Source: Clostridia bacterium | GTDB lineage: Bacteria > Bacillota_A > Clostridia > Oscillospirales > CAG-272 | DNA: 63,234 bases | NCBI GenBank assembly: GCA_017466455.1 | Contig: JAFTUD010000007.1 | Location: 1-63,234, forward strand | Reading direction: 5' to 3' | Part shown: positions 16,942-24,925 of the stretch, in pieces | How positions within the stretch are numbered: position 1 is the stretch's first letter | Layout: every line of letters begins with the position of its first letter | The notes under the pieces: generated by a model | Told to the model about the DNA's origin: nothing | Databases searched by the model: none | Seen by the model: only the letters and a program-made list of their open reading frames with translations | Made by a program: the position numbers and the translations under genes

Positions 16942-19431
16942 ATGAACAAGATTTTTTCACGGATTAAGAGGCTACGGCTTAACAGCGACGCAAGGGAGCT
17001 GATTATGGAGCTTCTTTGCCTGCTTGTGGCATTTCTTTTTTCATCGGTACGGTTCTTTTTCGGCACTTACCCCTTTGCTCTTGCCTTTTGCGCATCGTGC
17101 AAAAAGCGATTTCCGTTTTCGGCGGTGGGCACGGCGCTTGGCTCTCTTATCTTTTTGAGTGAGCCTCTGCCCTATCTGATTGCCCTGCTTGCCCTTATCG
17201 GTCTTAGGCTTGTAGGCTCGCTTTGGCTCGGTGATGACGGTGAGCGAAAAATAAGCCTCGGCTCTCGCCCTGCCCCGTCGTTTCTTTCCTCGCTCTTTTG
17301 CGAAAGGGTGTCAGTGCGTGTCGGCATTTCCACGCTTTGCGCGCTCGGGCTTAGCGTTTGGCGTGTCATTTCCTCGGGATATTCCTATTACGATGTTTTT
17401 GTGCTTATTTTCCACACGGTATTAAGCGCCATTGTCACATATGCCCTTTGCATGCTCTTTGAGGACAGCACGGACAAGCGTCTTTTTGGATATGCGATAG
17501 TTCTTTTCATTTTTGTCTATATGGTGCGTGGGCGTGAGGTTTTTGGGCTTGATATTTCGCTAATCATTTCATACGGCGCAACGCTTTATGCCTCAAGGTA
17601 CATATCGGGTGCGGGCGGTGCGTCACTCGGCGCGCTACTCGGTCTTTGCCACGGGGTCGCCTTTGCCCCTGCCCTTGCGCTTTGCGGTATAGTCAGCTCA
17701 TTTTTATGGGATTTTTCATACTATCTTGCGATAATAAGCTCGCTCGTTATGAGCATCGGCTACGGAATTTTCGCATCGGGATACAATGCGCTTGTTGATT
17801 TAACGCCCGAGCTACTTTTAGCCTCACTTATTATGTATCCTCTTACCCGCTTTGAGCTTTTCCCCTCGCTCGGCATTCTAAAGCGGGAAAGGTCGTGTGA
17901 TGGGATAATTTTTGATGCGCGCTTAGGCGAGCTTTCGTTAAATCTTACCACACTTGCGCGCTCGTTTGAGGATATTTCGGGAATGATTTCCGACATCAGC
18001 AAAAGAACGAAGGAGCCCGACCGCGGATTTTGGAAGGGGGCGTGTCTTGAAATTTACGAAAACCATTGCTACTCCTGCCCGAAGCGCTCTATCTGCTGGG
18101 AGCGCGATGTGATAACAACGAATGACAACATTGCAAGGCTTAGCGAAATGGCATACTGTGAGCGCGTGCCGAGCGCAGACTTCGCAGATGAGCGATTTTT
18201 GCACAGGTGTCCCAACATTTCGGCGGTAATTGATGAGATAAATGTGCTGAAAAGGGAGCTTGAATCCTCGAAAAAGCAACACGACAGGCTTGATGTGAGC
18301 GCGAAGGATTATGAGCTTATTTCAAGGCTGATTGACGGGCTTTGCGACACGGGCGACTTTGAGCCTAATTCCACGCTTAGCGACAAGGCGGAAAGGGCGC
18401 TCCGCCGTGAGGGTGTGCGATTTGAGCGCGCATATGCGTTCGGCGAGCGAAATGTGCGCATAATTGCCTCAAATATAGACACAGAGGCGACAAAATGCTC
18501 GCTTTCCGCGATAAAAACCGCGCTTGAGGGCGAAATGGGAATAAACCTTTGCGAGCCCACCCTCACAGAGCGAGACGGAGTCTGCTTTCTCAGCACTCAA
18601 AGCACGAGGGAGCTTGACATTGAAAGTGTAAAATATGTTTCTCCGCTTGATGAAAAAGAGGGCGCAGGTGACACACTGTGTGCGTTTTTCAGCCCTGATG
18701 AAAAGTATTATATGCTACTTTGCGACGGCATGGGCAGTGGGCGAGATGCGCTTTTTACCTCATCTATTTGCGCGGAGTTTATGCAAAAAATCCTATCGTC
18801 CTGCGCCGACAAGGAGCTTTGCCTTGCTATGCTGAACAATTTCATTCGCGCCAAGGGCATTGAATGCTCATCAAGCGTGGATTTGCTTGAAATTGACCTG
18901 ATTACGGGTGCGTCGTGTCTTGTCAAGAGTGGCGCTGCCCCCTCGTTTGTAAAGCGTGGGGAAAACATTTTCCGCCTTCATTCAAAGACTGCGCCTATCG
19001 GCATTATGAAAAGCCCCGATGCCGAAAGGCTTGATTTTCAGCTGAAGGACGGCGATATTATCATTATGGTCAGTGACGGAATCGCAAGCGATGAGCGAGA
19101 TAGCAAATACCTCGTTGACTTCCTTTCCTCTATTGAAATTACAGACGGCGAGGGCGAGAAAAATCAAGAAAAAAGCGACGAAAGCGCTACACAGGGTGTC
19201 AAGGAAACGCTTCGCCCCGCAAATAAAAAAGAGCCTCTTACACTAAAATCCGTGCATGAGGAAATAGACGCAAGGGTCGTGCTTGATAGCGAAAAGGCAG
19301 AGCGTGGCACAAGGCAAATCTCAATTTCCGCCCTGCCCCAAGAGGTGCTTGCCCTCGCCGAGAAAATCCGCGGTGAACGCGTTGACGATATGTCCGTCGG
19401 CGTTGTCAGAGTGAGCGCGCATAGCGCATAG
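16942..19431 (+). CDS. spoIIE: Stage II sporulation protein E (PP2C phosphatase)
   Basis: 829 residues, matching the ~827 of Bacillus SpoIIE. Residues ~20-310 form about ten membrane helices; a cytoplasmic linker follows with a cysteine group (CYSCPKRSICWERD); the C-terminal third is a PP2C phosphatase with metal-binding CDGMGSGRDA and VSDGIASDERD. In the forespore it dephosphorylates SpoIIAA to release sigma-F and also interacts with the division machinery. An acidic/lysine-rich ~60-residue insertion sits inside the PP2C domain near its end (after SSIEITDGEG). ATG follows AAGGAG. This is the best evidence that the organism sporulates. Confidence 0.95.
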   Translation: MNKIFSRIKRLRLNSDARELIMELLCLLVAFLFSSVRFFFGTYPFALAFCASCKKRFPFSAVGTALGSLIFLSEPLPYLIALLALIGLRLVGSLWLGDDGERKISLGSRPAPSFLSSLFCERVSVRVGISTLCALGLSVWRVISSGYSYYDVFVLIFHTVLSAIVTYALCMLFEDSTDKRLFGYAIVLFIFVYMVRGREVFGLDISLIISYGATLYASRYISGAGGASLGALLGLCHGVAFAPALALCGIVSSFLWDFSYYLAIISSLVMSIGYGIFASGYNALVDLTPELLLASLIMYPLTRFELFPSLGILKRERSCDGIIFDARLGELSLNLTTLARSFEDISGMISDISKRTKEPDRGFWKGACLEIYENHCYSCPKRSICWERDVITTNDNIARLSEMAYCERVPSADFADERFLHRCPNISAVIDEINVLKRELESSKKQHDRLDVSAKDYELISRLIDGLCDTGDFEPNSTLSDKAERALRREGVRFERAYAFGERNVRIIASNIDTEATKCSLSAIKTALEGEMGINLCEPTLTERDGVCFLSTQSTRELDIESVKYVSPLDEKEGAGDTLCAFFSPDEKYYMLLCDGMGSGRDALFTSSICAEFMQKILSSCADKELCLAMLNNFIRAKGIECSSSVDLLEIDLITGASCLVKSGAAPSFVKRGENIFRLHSKTAPIGIMKSPDAERLDFQLKDGDIIIMVSDGIASDERDSKYLVDFLSSIEITDGEGEKNQEKSDESATQGVKETLRPANKKEPLTLKSVHEEIDARVVLDSEKAERGTRQISISALPQEVLALAEKIRGERVDDMSVGVVRVSAHSA

Positions 19432-19432
19432 G

Positions 19433-19545
19433 CGCAAATGAATTGACCTGCGGTCATGAATTGCGAGCAAGCTCGCATAAATCGCACCTGCGGTGCATGA
19501 ATTGTGCCGTTGGCACATGAATTGCCTTCGGCATTTGGAATATTG
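19433..19545. repeat. Hairpin array with ATGAATT separators
   Basis: Units GACCtgcGGTC, GCGAGcaaGCTCGC, GCACCtgcGGTGC, GTGCCgttGGCAC and GCCttcGGC separated by ATGAATT (one ATAAATC). Stems differ in every unit while the separator stays constant. It begins directly after the spoIIE stop. Confidence 0.8.
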
Positions 19546-19672
19546 CTCGGGGAGTGCGGAAACAATTTGTACTGCACGATGTCGGAGTTTACGACCCGAG
19601 GTACTCGGGGGGGATTTCGCCCGCGGGGGCTTCCCCGCCCCGAGGCACTCGGGCGAATTCCGAATTCAAAAA
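19546..19672. repeat. Inverted TTTAGTATAAATTG-type module and GC hairpins
   Basis: Reverse-oriented copy of the module seen at 16450-16620 (GCTCGGGGAGTGCGGAAACA, then TTGTACTGCACGATGTCGGA), followed by CCCGAGGTACTCGGG and CCCGCGGGGGCTTCCCCG hairpins. Confidence 0.7.
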
Positions 19673-19696
19673 GCTACTCCACCGAGTAGCTTTTTT
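19673..19696 (+). terminator. Intrinsic terminator
   Basis: GCTACTC (19673-19679) / GAGTAGC (19684-19690) followed by six T. The preceding AAAAA lets it also act leftward. Confidence 0.85.
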
Positions 19697-19728
19697 AGCA
19701 AGGGGATAGTGAAATGAGTGCAGATACC

Positions 19729-20085
19729 GTAATTCTTGAAAACTTGTTTTCACTTAGAATTACCTATGCACGCGACCGAAGGGAGTCGCAAGGGGTGAAC
19801 ACGAAGTCGTCATAGGGGTTCCCCGAAACGAATGAAATGAGTTTTGGGGGTTCTCGTCAGCGTACTTTGTACGACAGTACGAGTGGTCGCCCCGCTTCGG
19901 GGTTCCCCAAAATGAACGAAGTGAGTTTAGGGGGTTCGCGAAATAACAAACACAATGAAAAGAAGAGATTTTGCACAAGGTGCAAAATCTCAACCTTTAT
20001 TTTTCTATAAAATCTTTGTTTTCGTGGTTGTTGCCTTGATGATGTGTTTGTTTTTGTTCTGTGCCATTGCAACAGCCCCTTTAGT
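19729..20085 (-). repeat. Family F 3' cassette (F1) with terminator hairpin
   Basis: Read in the direction of the nucleotidyltransferase gene: within three bases of its stop GGGGCTGTTGCAATGGCACA, then a terminator-like hairpin AGATTTTGCAC / GTGCAAAATCT (19966-19990) followed by a T-rich tract, then GGTTCCCC..GGGG palindromes, GGCGACCACTCGTACTGTCG..GTACG and the GTAATTCT hairpin (19729-19763). The same order of modules is at 44050-44414 and partly at 35110-35336. Confidence 0.75.
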
Positions 20086-21262
20086 TTAATCCTACATTTG
20101 AGATGTGATTTAAGTATTCGTTTATTTCATCGGTTGAGGACGCAATGGTTAATTGCCTTTTTACCCTATCTCTTTTGAAAAGAAGTCGGTTTAGTATCCT
20201 ATGTATCCAACAAAACGGCAACAAAATCGGCACTTTTCTAAGCACAGGGTAGCCGTTTTTCATATGCTTATAGGGTAAAAATATCTTGCCCCAAAAATAT
20301 GACAGCTTATTTACCCTTCCGTCCCTTGTATGATTTCTTGCAAGGGCGGTTTTCTCCTTATCAGCGCTCATACCGTATGTACCGCCACGGAGAACATATT
20401 CCTCAATCTGCTCGGTGACCTCATCACCCTCGCCGTCGCCAAACCACTTATATGACGCATTTCTTATGTGCTTTTCAAACACATCAAGCCTCATTTTGCC
20501 AAGGGTTTTTTCTATATACTCAAAATCAAGCGTATCCTTATATCCTTCAAGAAGCACGAAAACATCGCAAAATGCACGCACTCCGCATCCGCCGTAGCGA
20601 TAATGCTTTGTCATGTGCTCTATATGGTGGATATAAAAGTCCTCGGGCGAGAACTCATATTCATACTCCTCACCCTCTTTTTTGCGGGCAAGCGACCATA
20701 CATTCTTATAATACTTATACGCCTCGGTGTTTCCGCCCTTATCGGTCATTGTATGGTGAATTTCTATGCTGATAAACGGTGGCTTATTGAAGCCGAGGTC
20801 ATGCTCGCCAACGACAATATCCGACTCCTTATATCCAAGATGCGAGAGCATTACGCCCTTCGCCCTCTTTAACTGCTCGGGGCGGACAAGTATGTCAATA
20901 TCGCACATGCTTCGCATATCCGAGCGCGGATAAAGTGACTTGATTTTATAGCCCTTCAGAATAAGAAAATCTATTCCCTGCTCCTTGAATGTGGCGGTAA
21001 TCGCTTCCATCTCTATATCCTGATGGATTTGCTGTGCCATTCCCGTCATTTTGAGCTTATTTATCTTCTCTATGAGAATTTCCTCGGGCTTAGGGGAAAT
21101 TTCAGGCACGGCATATGCAATAAGCTCGGTCAGATTATGTAGCTTTGCAAGGTTTAAAATGTTAATAAACGACACATCCTGCGCCATTTCCTTCGGTGCT
21201 TCGCCTCTTAGCGCGCTCCGTACAAGCGAAATGAAATATTTTCGCTCACTAACTGAAAACAT
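20081..21262 (-). CDS. Nucleotidyltransferase family protein (NTP_transf_5-like)
   Basis: 393 residues from the ATG at 21262, which has AAAGGGGGAAGG before it; an ATG six codons upstream lacks a ribosome site. The segment FLILKGYKIKSLYP followed by DMRSMCDIDILV is the DxD-containing signature of PF14907-type putative nucleotidyltransferases, usually found in polysaccharide or lipid-modification gene sets. After this core a helical region with basic residues follows (RILNRLLFKRDRVKRQ). No partner genes for a pathway are adjacent, so the substrate is open. Confidence 0.8.
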   Translation of the reverse strand: MFSVSERKYFISLVRSALRGEAPKEMAQDVSFINILNLAKLHNLTELIAYAVPEISPKPEEILIEKINKLKMTGMAQQIHQDIEMEAITATFKEQGIDFLILKGYKIKSLYPRSDMRSMCDIDILVRPEQLKRAKGVMLSHLGYKESDIVVGEHDLGFNKPPFISIEIHHTMTDKGGNTEAYKYYKNVWSLARKKEGEEYEYEFSPEDFYIHHIEHMTKHYRYGGCGVRAFCDVFVLLEGYKDTLDFEYIEKTLGKMRLDVFEKHIRNASYKWFGDGEGDEVTEQIEEYVLRGGTYGMSADKEKTALARNHTRDGRVNKLSYFWGKIFLPYKHMKNGYPVLRKVPILLPFCWIHRILNRLLFKRDRVKRQLTIASSTDEINEYLNHISNVGLN

Positions 21263-21329
21263 ATGCCTTCCCCCTTTCATTTTATCTTAGTAACATCTTA
21301 TTTTAACACATCTTGCCCTCATTGTCAAG

Positions 21330-21665
21330 GCGGGGAAGCCCCCGCGGGCAAATAACATCGGCTTTGCCGATATATCGAGTTGCGCAAGCAACATATCGTG
21401 CGACGGAACGGAGCATATCGTGTCCGTAGGACATATAAGAACCTAACCTACCTGTTCTTGCGAACAGTTTTGCTAAAGCAAAAGTGAAAATCAAATAGCA
21501 TTTTCACGGTTAGAACCTTGTTACTCGCTTCGCTCGTAATCGAGTTTGCGTCAGCAAACATTCCTCACTGCGACTCCCTACGGTCGCGTGCATAAGTTCC
21601 ACTAAGCCAATCACACTTCGCCAAGGCTCGCGTTCTTGGACTGTCACTTATCCGAATTCCGCACT
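21330..21665. repeat. Mosaic: CATATCG array, nested palindromes, shared modules
   Basis: GCGGGG/CCCCGC hairpin, CATATCG-separated hairpins (21355-21436), the ~115-bp string of nested palindromes (21434-21545; near-identical to 43-165), then GCGACTCCC..GGTCGC, AAGCCAATCACACTTCGCC and TTCTTGGACTGTCACTTATC modules in the same order as at 10569-10800 and 1-340. Confidence 0.85.
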
Positions 21666-21669
21666 TGCG

Positions 21670-23172
21670 TCAGCACTTCACTCTCTTTATCGCCTTTTTA
21701 ACTGCCGAGGCGCTAAGGTAGCCGTAGCCGTCAAGTGCTTTTTCATAATATTCAAGCGCTTTGACCCTTGACTGGGTTACGCCCTCGCCCTTTTCATACA
21801 TTTGTCCCAACAGGTAGCACGCGTATGATGAGCCTTGATTTGCGCTTTTTTCCATCCATTCAAACGATTTTTGCATATCCTTTGGCACTCCCTGTCCATC
21901 AGAGAGAATTACGGCAAGCTCCATTTGCGCGGAATAATAGCCACATATCGCGCTCTTTTCAAGCCAAGCGATTGCCTGCTCCATGCTTTTTGCAACTCCA
22001 ATGCCACTCCTATAAAGCGTGCCGAGCTTGAACATTGAAACGCTATCCCCTGCCTCGGCGGATTTTTGAAGCCACTTAACCGCCTCAATCATATCCTGCC
22101 TTGACTGACTTATTACTCCAACCATTCTTTGCGCATAGACATCGCCGTTTTGCGCATTTTCAAGGTAGCATTTCATTGCCATATCCTTGAATATTTTGTT
22201 AGTGCGCGCATAGAGCGACTCCGCGCCCTTATACTGCATATCGCCCTTTTTATTATGTGCGGGGGCATATCCAAGCTCATGAGCCCTTGAAACAAGCTCA
22301 AACGCAAGCTCCATATTGCCCATTTTCTCATGCCACAGCCCTTCCTCAAACAGCTCACGCGCGCTCTTACCCTCTGTATCCAAGCACAGCTCTGGGCTTG
22401 ACGGGCAAAATACATTTCCCGTTGGGGCTTTTCCCTGCCTTGCAAGCTCTGACTCGCAAAGCTCAATCTCGCTTTCTTCAAGCTCGCTTGTCGCGTATGA
22501 ATAATATTCAATAGCCTTGGCGTAATCGCCCTTATCCTGATAAATATCGCCAAGCATATGGATAGCTTCCTTTACTCCGCGATTTGCGCTCCTTTCAAGC
22601 CATTCAATGGCAATCCTCTCTCCGCCGGCGAGATAGCGATAAAGCCTTCCAAGCTCGTACTGCGCCCTTTTATGTCCCTTAGATGCGGATTTTTGCAAAA
22701 GCTCCTTAGCGAGCTGAAATTTCCTATCCGCGCCGTTTGAGTCAGCATAGCACTCATAGCCATACTGATATTCCGCCTCGGTATAGCCGAGCCTTGCGGA
22801 TTTTTCGTAATACCTCTTTGCCCTTTTTGTGGCTACATCATTCACATAAAAGCCGTCAAGGTCGGGGCCGTATGTATAAATGTCGCCGAGGAGATAGCAC
22901 GCATATGCGTTATCTCTATCCGCGCATTTCTCAAGCAGATCTATTGCCTTATCAACCCTTTTACAGGTGCCTATTCCGCGAAGGTAGCAATTTGCAAGCT
23001 CTATCATAGCGTCCTCACAGCCTGCGTTGGCTGACGCCTCATAGTATTCAATGGCTGTTTTAAGGTCGGGCTGAACTCCTATGCCGTAGTAGTAGCAGAA
23101 GCCAAGCTCATATGTCGCTCTTTTATCACCGCTTTGATGCGCGGAGATAAGCTGTCTTGAATAATTTATCAT
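21670..23172 (-). CDS. Sel1/TPR-repeat protein
   Basis: 500 residues made almost entirely of ~36-residue Sel1-like repeats (pattern AxYxLGxxYxxGxGVxxDxxKAxxWYxKAAxxG; for example YELGFCYYYGIGVQPDLKTAIEYYEASANAG at the start and the closely similar repeats after residue 380). Sel1 repeats form an alpha-solenoid for protein-protein contacts. No signal peptide or catalytic domain is seen, so it is a cytoplasmic scaffold or adaptor of unknown partner. A middle stretch (~250-280) is less regular. Confidence 0.88.
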   Translation of the reverse strand: MINYSRQLISAHQSGDKRATYELGFCYYYGIGVQPDLKTAIEYYEASANAGCEDAMIELANCYLRGIGTCKRVDKAIDLLEKCADRDNAYACYLLGDIYTYGPDLDGFYVNDVATKRAKRYYEKSARLGYTEAEYQYGYECYADSNGADRKFQLAKELLQKSASKGHKRAQYELGRLYRYLAGGERIAIEWLERSANRGVKEAIHMLGDIYQDKGDYAKAIEYYSYATSELEESEIELCESELARQGKAPTGNVFCPSSPELCLDTEGKSARELFEEGLWHEKMGNMELAFELVSRAHELGYAPAHNKKGDMQYKGAESLYARTNKIFKDMAMKCYLENAQNGDVYAQRMVGVISQSRQDMIEAVKWLQKSAEAGDSVSMFKLGTLYRSGIGVAKSMEQAIAWLEKSAICGYYSAQMELAVILSDGQGVPKDMQKSFEWMEKSANQGSSYACYLLGQMYEKGEGVTQSRVKALEYYEKALDGYGYLSASAVKKAIKRVKC

Positions 23173-23265
23173 TTTTATCTTCCTCTCTTATTTTCTTGCC
23201 TTATCAAATTTTATCAATTTTTATCAATTTTTATCAAAATGTGGCGTAATGTGTCGTTTTTTCGC

Positions 23266-24711
23266 TTATTTTCGCTTTTGCTTCAGCATTGAATTCTTTT
23301 CATCCCAAAGTGCTTGGCTAAGGTCAACATAGTAATTATGCGGATTTTCAAAGCGAAGCACCTCATCCCACATGGAAGAGAGTTCATTTTGGCACTTTTC
23401 ACGGATTTTAGCGACACTGGGTGAGGTATAAACGCATTTTCCGTCTTTGAAAATCGGGATTTTTAGTTCACGCACGGTGAAGTTTTCCATAACCTTGCGC
23501 TTCCACACATGCTCGGGGTCAAAAAGCTCATAGGGGGCGCTTTCGTCAACGACCTCGTTATGAAGGGTGATAAGGTCCGCCTCCGCCTTGCCCGTTTCCT
23601 TGGAATAGAAGCGGTAAAGTCTTTTGAAATCGGGGTTAGTTATCTTTGCGGGGTTTTCGCTGATTTTAATTTTAGGAATCACCTCGCCGTCGCGCTCGGT
23701 AGCAACGAGCTTATATACACAGCCGAACACGGGCTCACTCCTTGCGGTAACGAGCCTTTCGCCAACTCCAAACGCATCAACTTTTGCCCCTTGAAGAAGA
23801 ATATCCCTTATGATGTATTCGTCAAGTGAGTTGGACACGACGATTTTACAGTCCTCAAGCCCTGCGCTATCGAGCATTTTTCTGACCTTCTTTGAAAGGT
23901 AGGTAATATCGCCCGAATCTATGCGGATTGCACAGCTTTTTTGCTCCTCGGCGCTAAGCACGCTCTTAAACGCCTTAATCGCATTCGGCACACCGCTTTT
24001 GATAACATCGTAGGTATCTACAAGAAGCGTCGGCGACTTCGGATAAAGCCTCAGATAATTTTCAAACGCCTCATACTCGCTATCAAACATCTGCACCCAA
24101 GAGTGCGCCATTGTACCGCCCGCCGGCACGCCAAACATTTTATCCGCTATTGTGCAGGCGGTTGAGCTAACACCGCCGATATACGATGCCCTTGCTCCGT
24201 AAATTGCGCCGTCTGCGCCGTGCGCGCGCCTTGAGCCAAACTCGCTTACCGGCCTACCCTGTGCCGAGCGAACAATTCTTGACGCCTTTGTGGCGATAAG
24301 GCATTGATGGTTGAGAATAAGAAGCACGAAGGTTTCTATAAACTGCGCCTCAATGGCTCTTGCGCGGATAGTCATAATAGGCTCGTGAGGGAAGATTACC
24401 GTGCCCTCCTCAACGCTCCAGATGTCGCCCGTGAATTTAAATTCCTTAAGATAGGAAAGAAATTCCTCATCAAAAATTCCCTTTGAGCGAAGGTATTCTA
24501 TATCGCTTTCATCAAATTTTATTGATTTAATATATTCGATTATTTGCTCAAGTCCTGCAAAAATCGCATATCCGCCCCCGTCGGGCACACGCCTGAAGAA
24601 TACATCAAAGTAGGCAATCCTATCCTTAATTCCCGAATGGAAGTAGCCCCTTGACATCGTAATTTCGTAAAAATCGCACAGAAGTGTGAGCTGTCTTTCG
24701 CTAATGTTCAT
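23266..24711 (-). CDS. pncB: Nicotinate phosphoribosyltransferase
   Basis: 481 residues from the ATG at 24711 (AAAGGA upstream). It converts nicotinate plus PRPP to nicotinate mononucleotide, the entry of the Preiss-Handler NAD route. Family features: LTLLCDFYEITMSRGYF at the N-terminus, GSRRAHGADGA and GGVSSTACTIADKMFGVPAGGTMAHSWVQ in the core, and phosphoribosyl-binding IRIDSGDITYLSKKVRK. It is divergent to nadE, which performs the last NAD step, with a shared control region of ~210 bases. Confidence 0.94.
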   Translation of the reverse strand: MNISERQLTLLCDFYEITMSRGYFHSGIKDRIAYFDVFFRRVPDGGGYAIFAGLEQIIEYIKSIKFDESDIEYLRSKGIFDEEFLSYLKEFKFTGDIWSVEEGTVIFPHEPIMTIRARAIEAQFIETFVLLILNHQCLIATKASRIVRSAQGRPVSEFGSRRAHGADGAIYGARASYIGGVSSTACTIADKMFGVPAGGTMAHSWVQMFDSEYEAFENYLRLYPKSPTLLVDTYDVIKSGVPNAIKAFKSVLSAEEQKSCAIRIDSGDITYLSKKVRKMLDSAGLEDCKIVVSNSLDEYIIRDILLQGAKVDAFGVGERLVTARSEPVFGCVYKLVATERDGEVIPKIKISENPAKITNPDFKRLYRFYSKETGKAEADLITLHNEVVDESAPYELFDPEHVWKRKVMENFTVRELKIPIFKDGKCVYTSPSVAKIREKCQNELSSMWDEVLRFENPHNYYVDLSQALWDEKNSMLKQKRK

Positions 24712-24776
24712 AAAAAATCCTTTCGTTTTGCGCTTTTTGCGCCATTTTAAAGCAATTCGGCGACACATTGACGCAT

Positions 24777-24799
24777 AATTTCAAAAATCTCTTGAAATT
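24777..24799. promoter_or_regulatory. Perfect palindrome between pncB and nadE, putative operator
   Basis: AATTTCAA (24777-24784) and TTGAAATT (24792-24799) are perfect inverted arms separated by seven bases. The right arm contains the -35 hexamer of the nadE promoter, a position suited to repression. A niacin- or NAD-responsive repressor such as NiaR is a plausible owner, but I cannot match the site to a known motif from memory. Confidence 0.55.
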
Positions 24800-24820
24800 G
24801 CCATTCGCTTTATGTATAAT
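24792..24820 (+). promoter_or_regulatory. Sigma-A promoter of nadE
   Basis: TTGAAA (24792-24797), 17-base spacer, TATAAT (24815-24820), about 100 bases before the nadE start. A second short inverted repeat, GTCAAG/CTTGAC (24897-24913), lies immediately before the ribosome site. Confidence 0.7.
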
Positions 24821-24925
24821 TTATATATACGCACCTACAATATTTTCGGGCGTAATTAAGCTAACTAATTATATATTACCCTAAATTGCGAAAAAAGTCA
24901 AGTATATCTTGACATAGGAGAAAAA

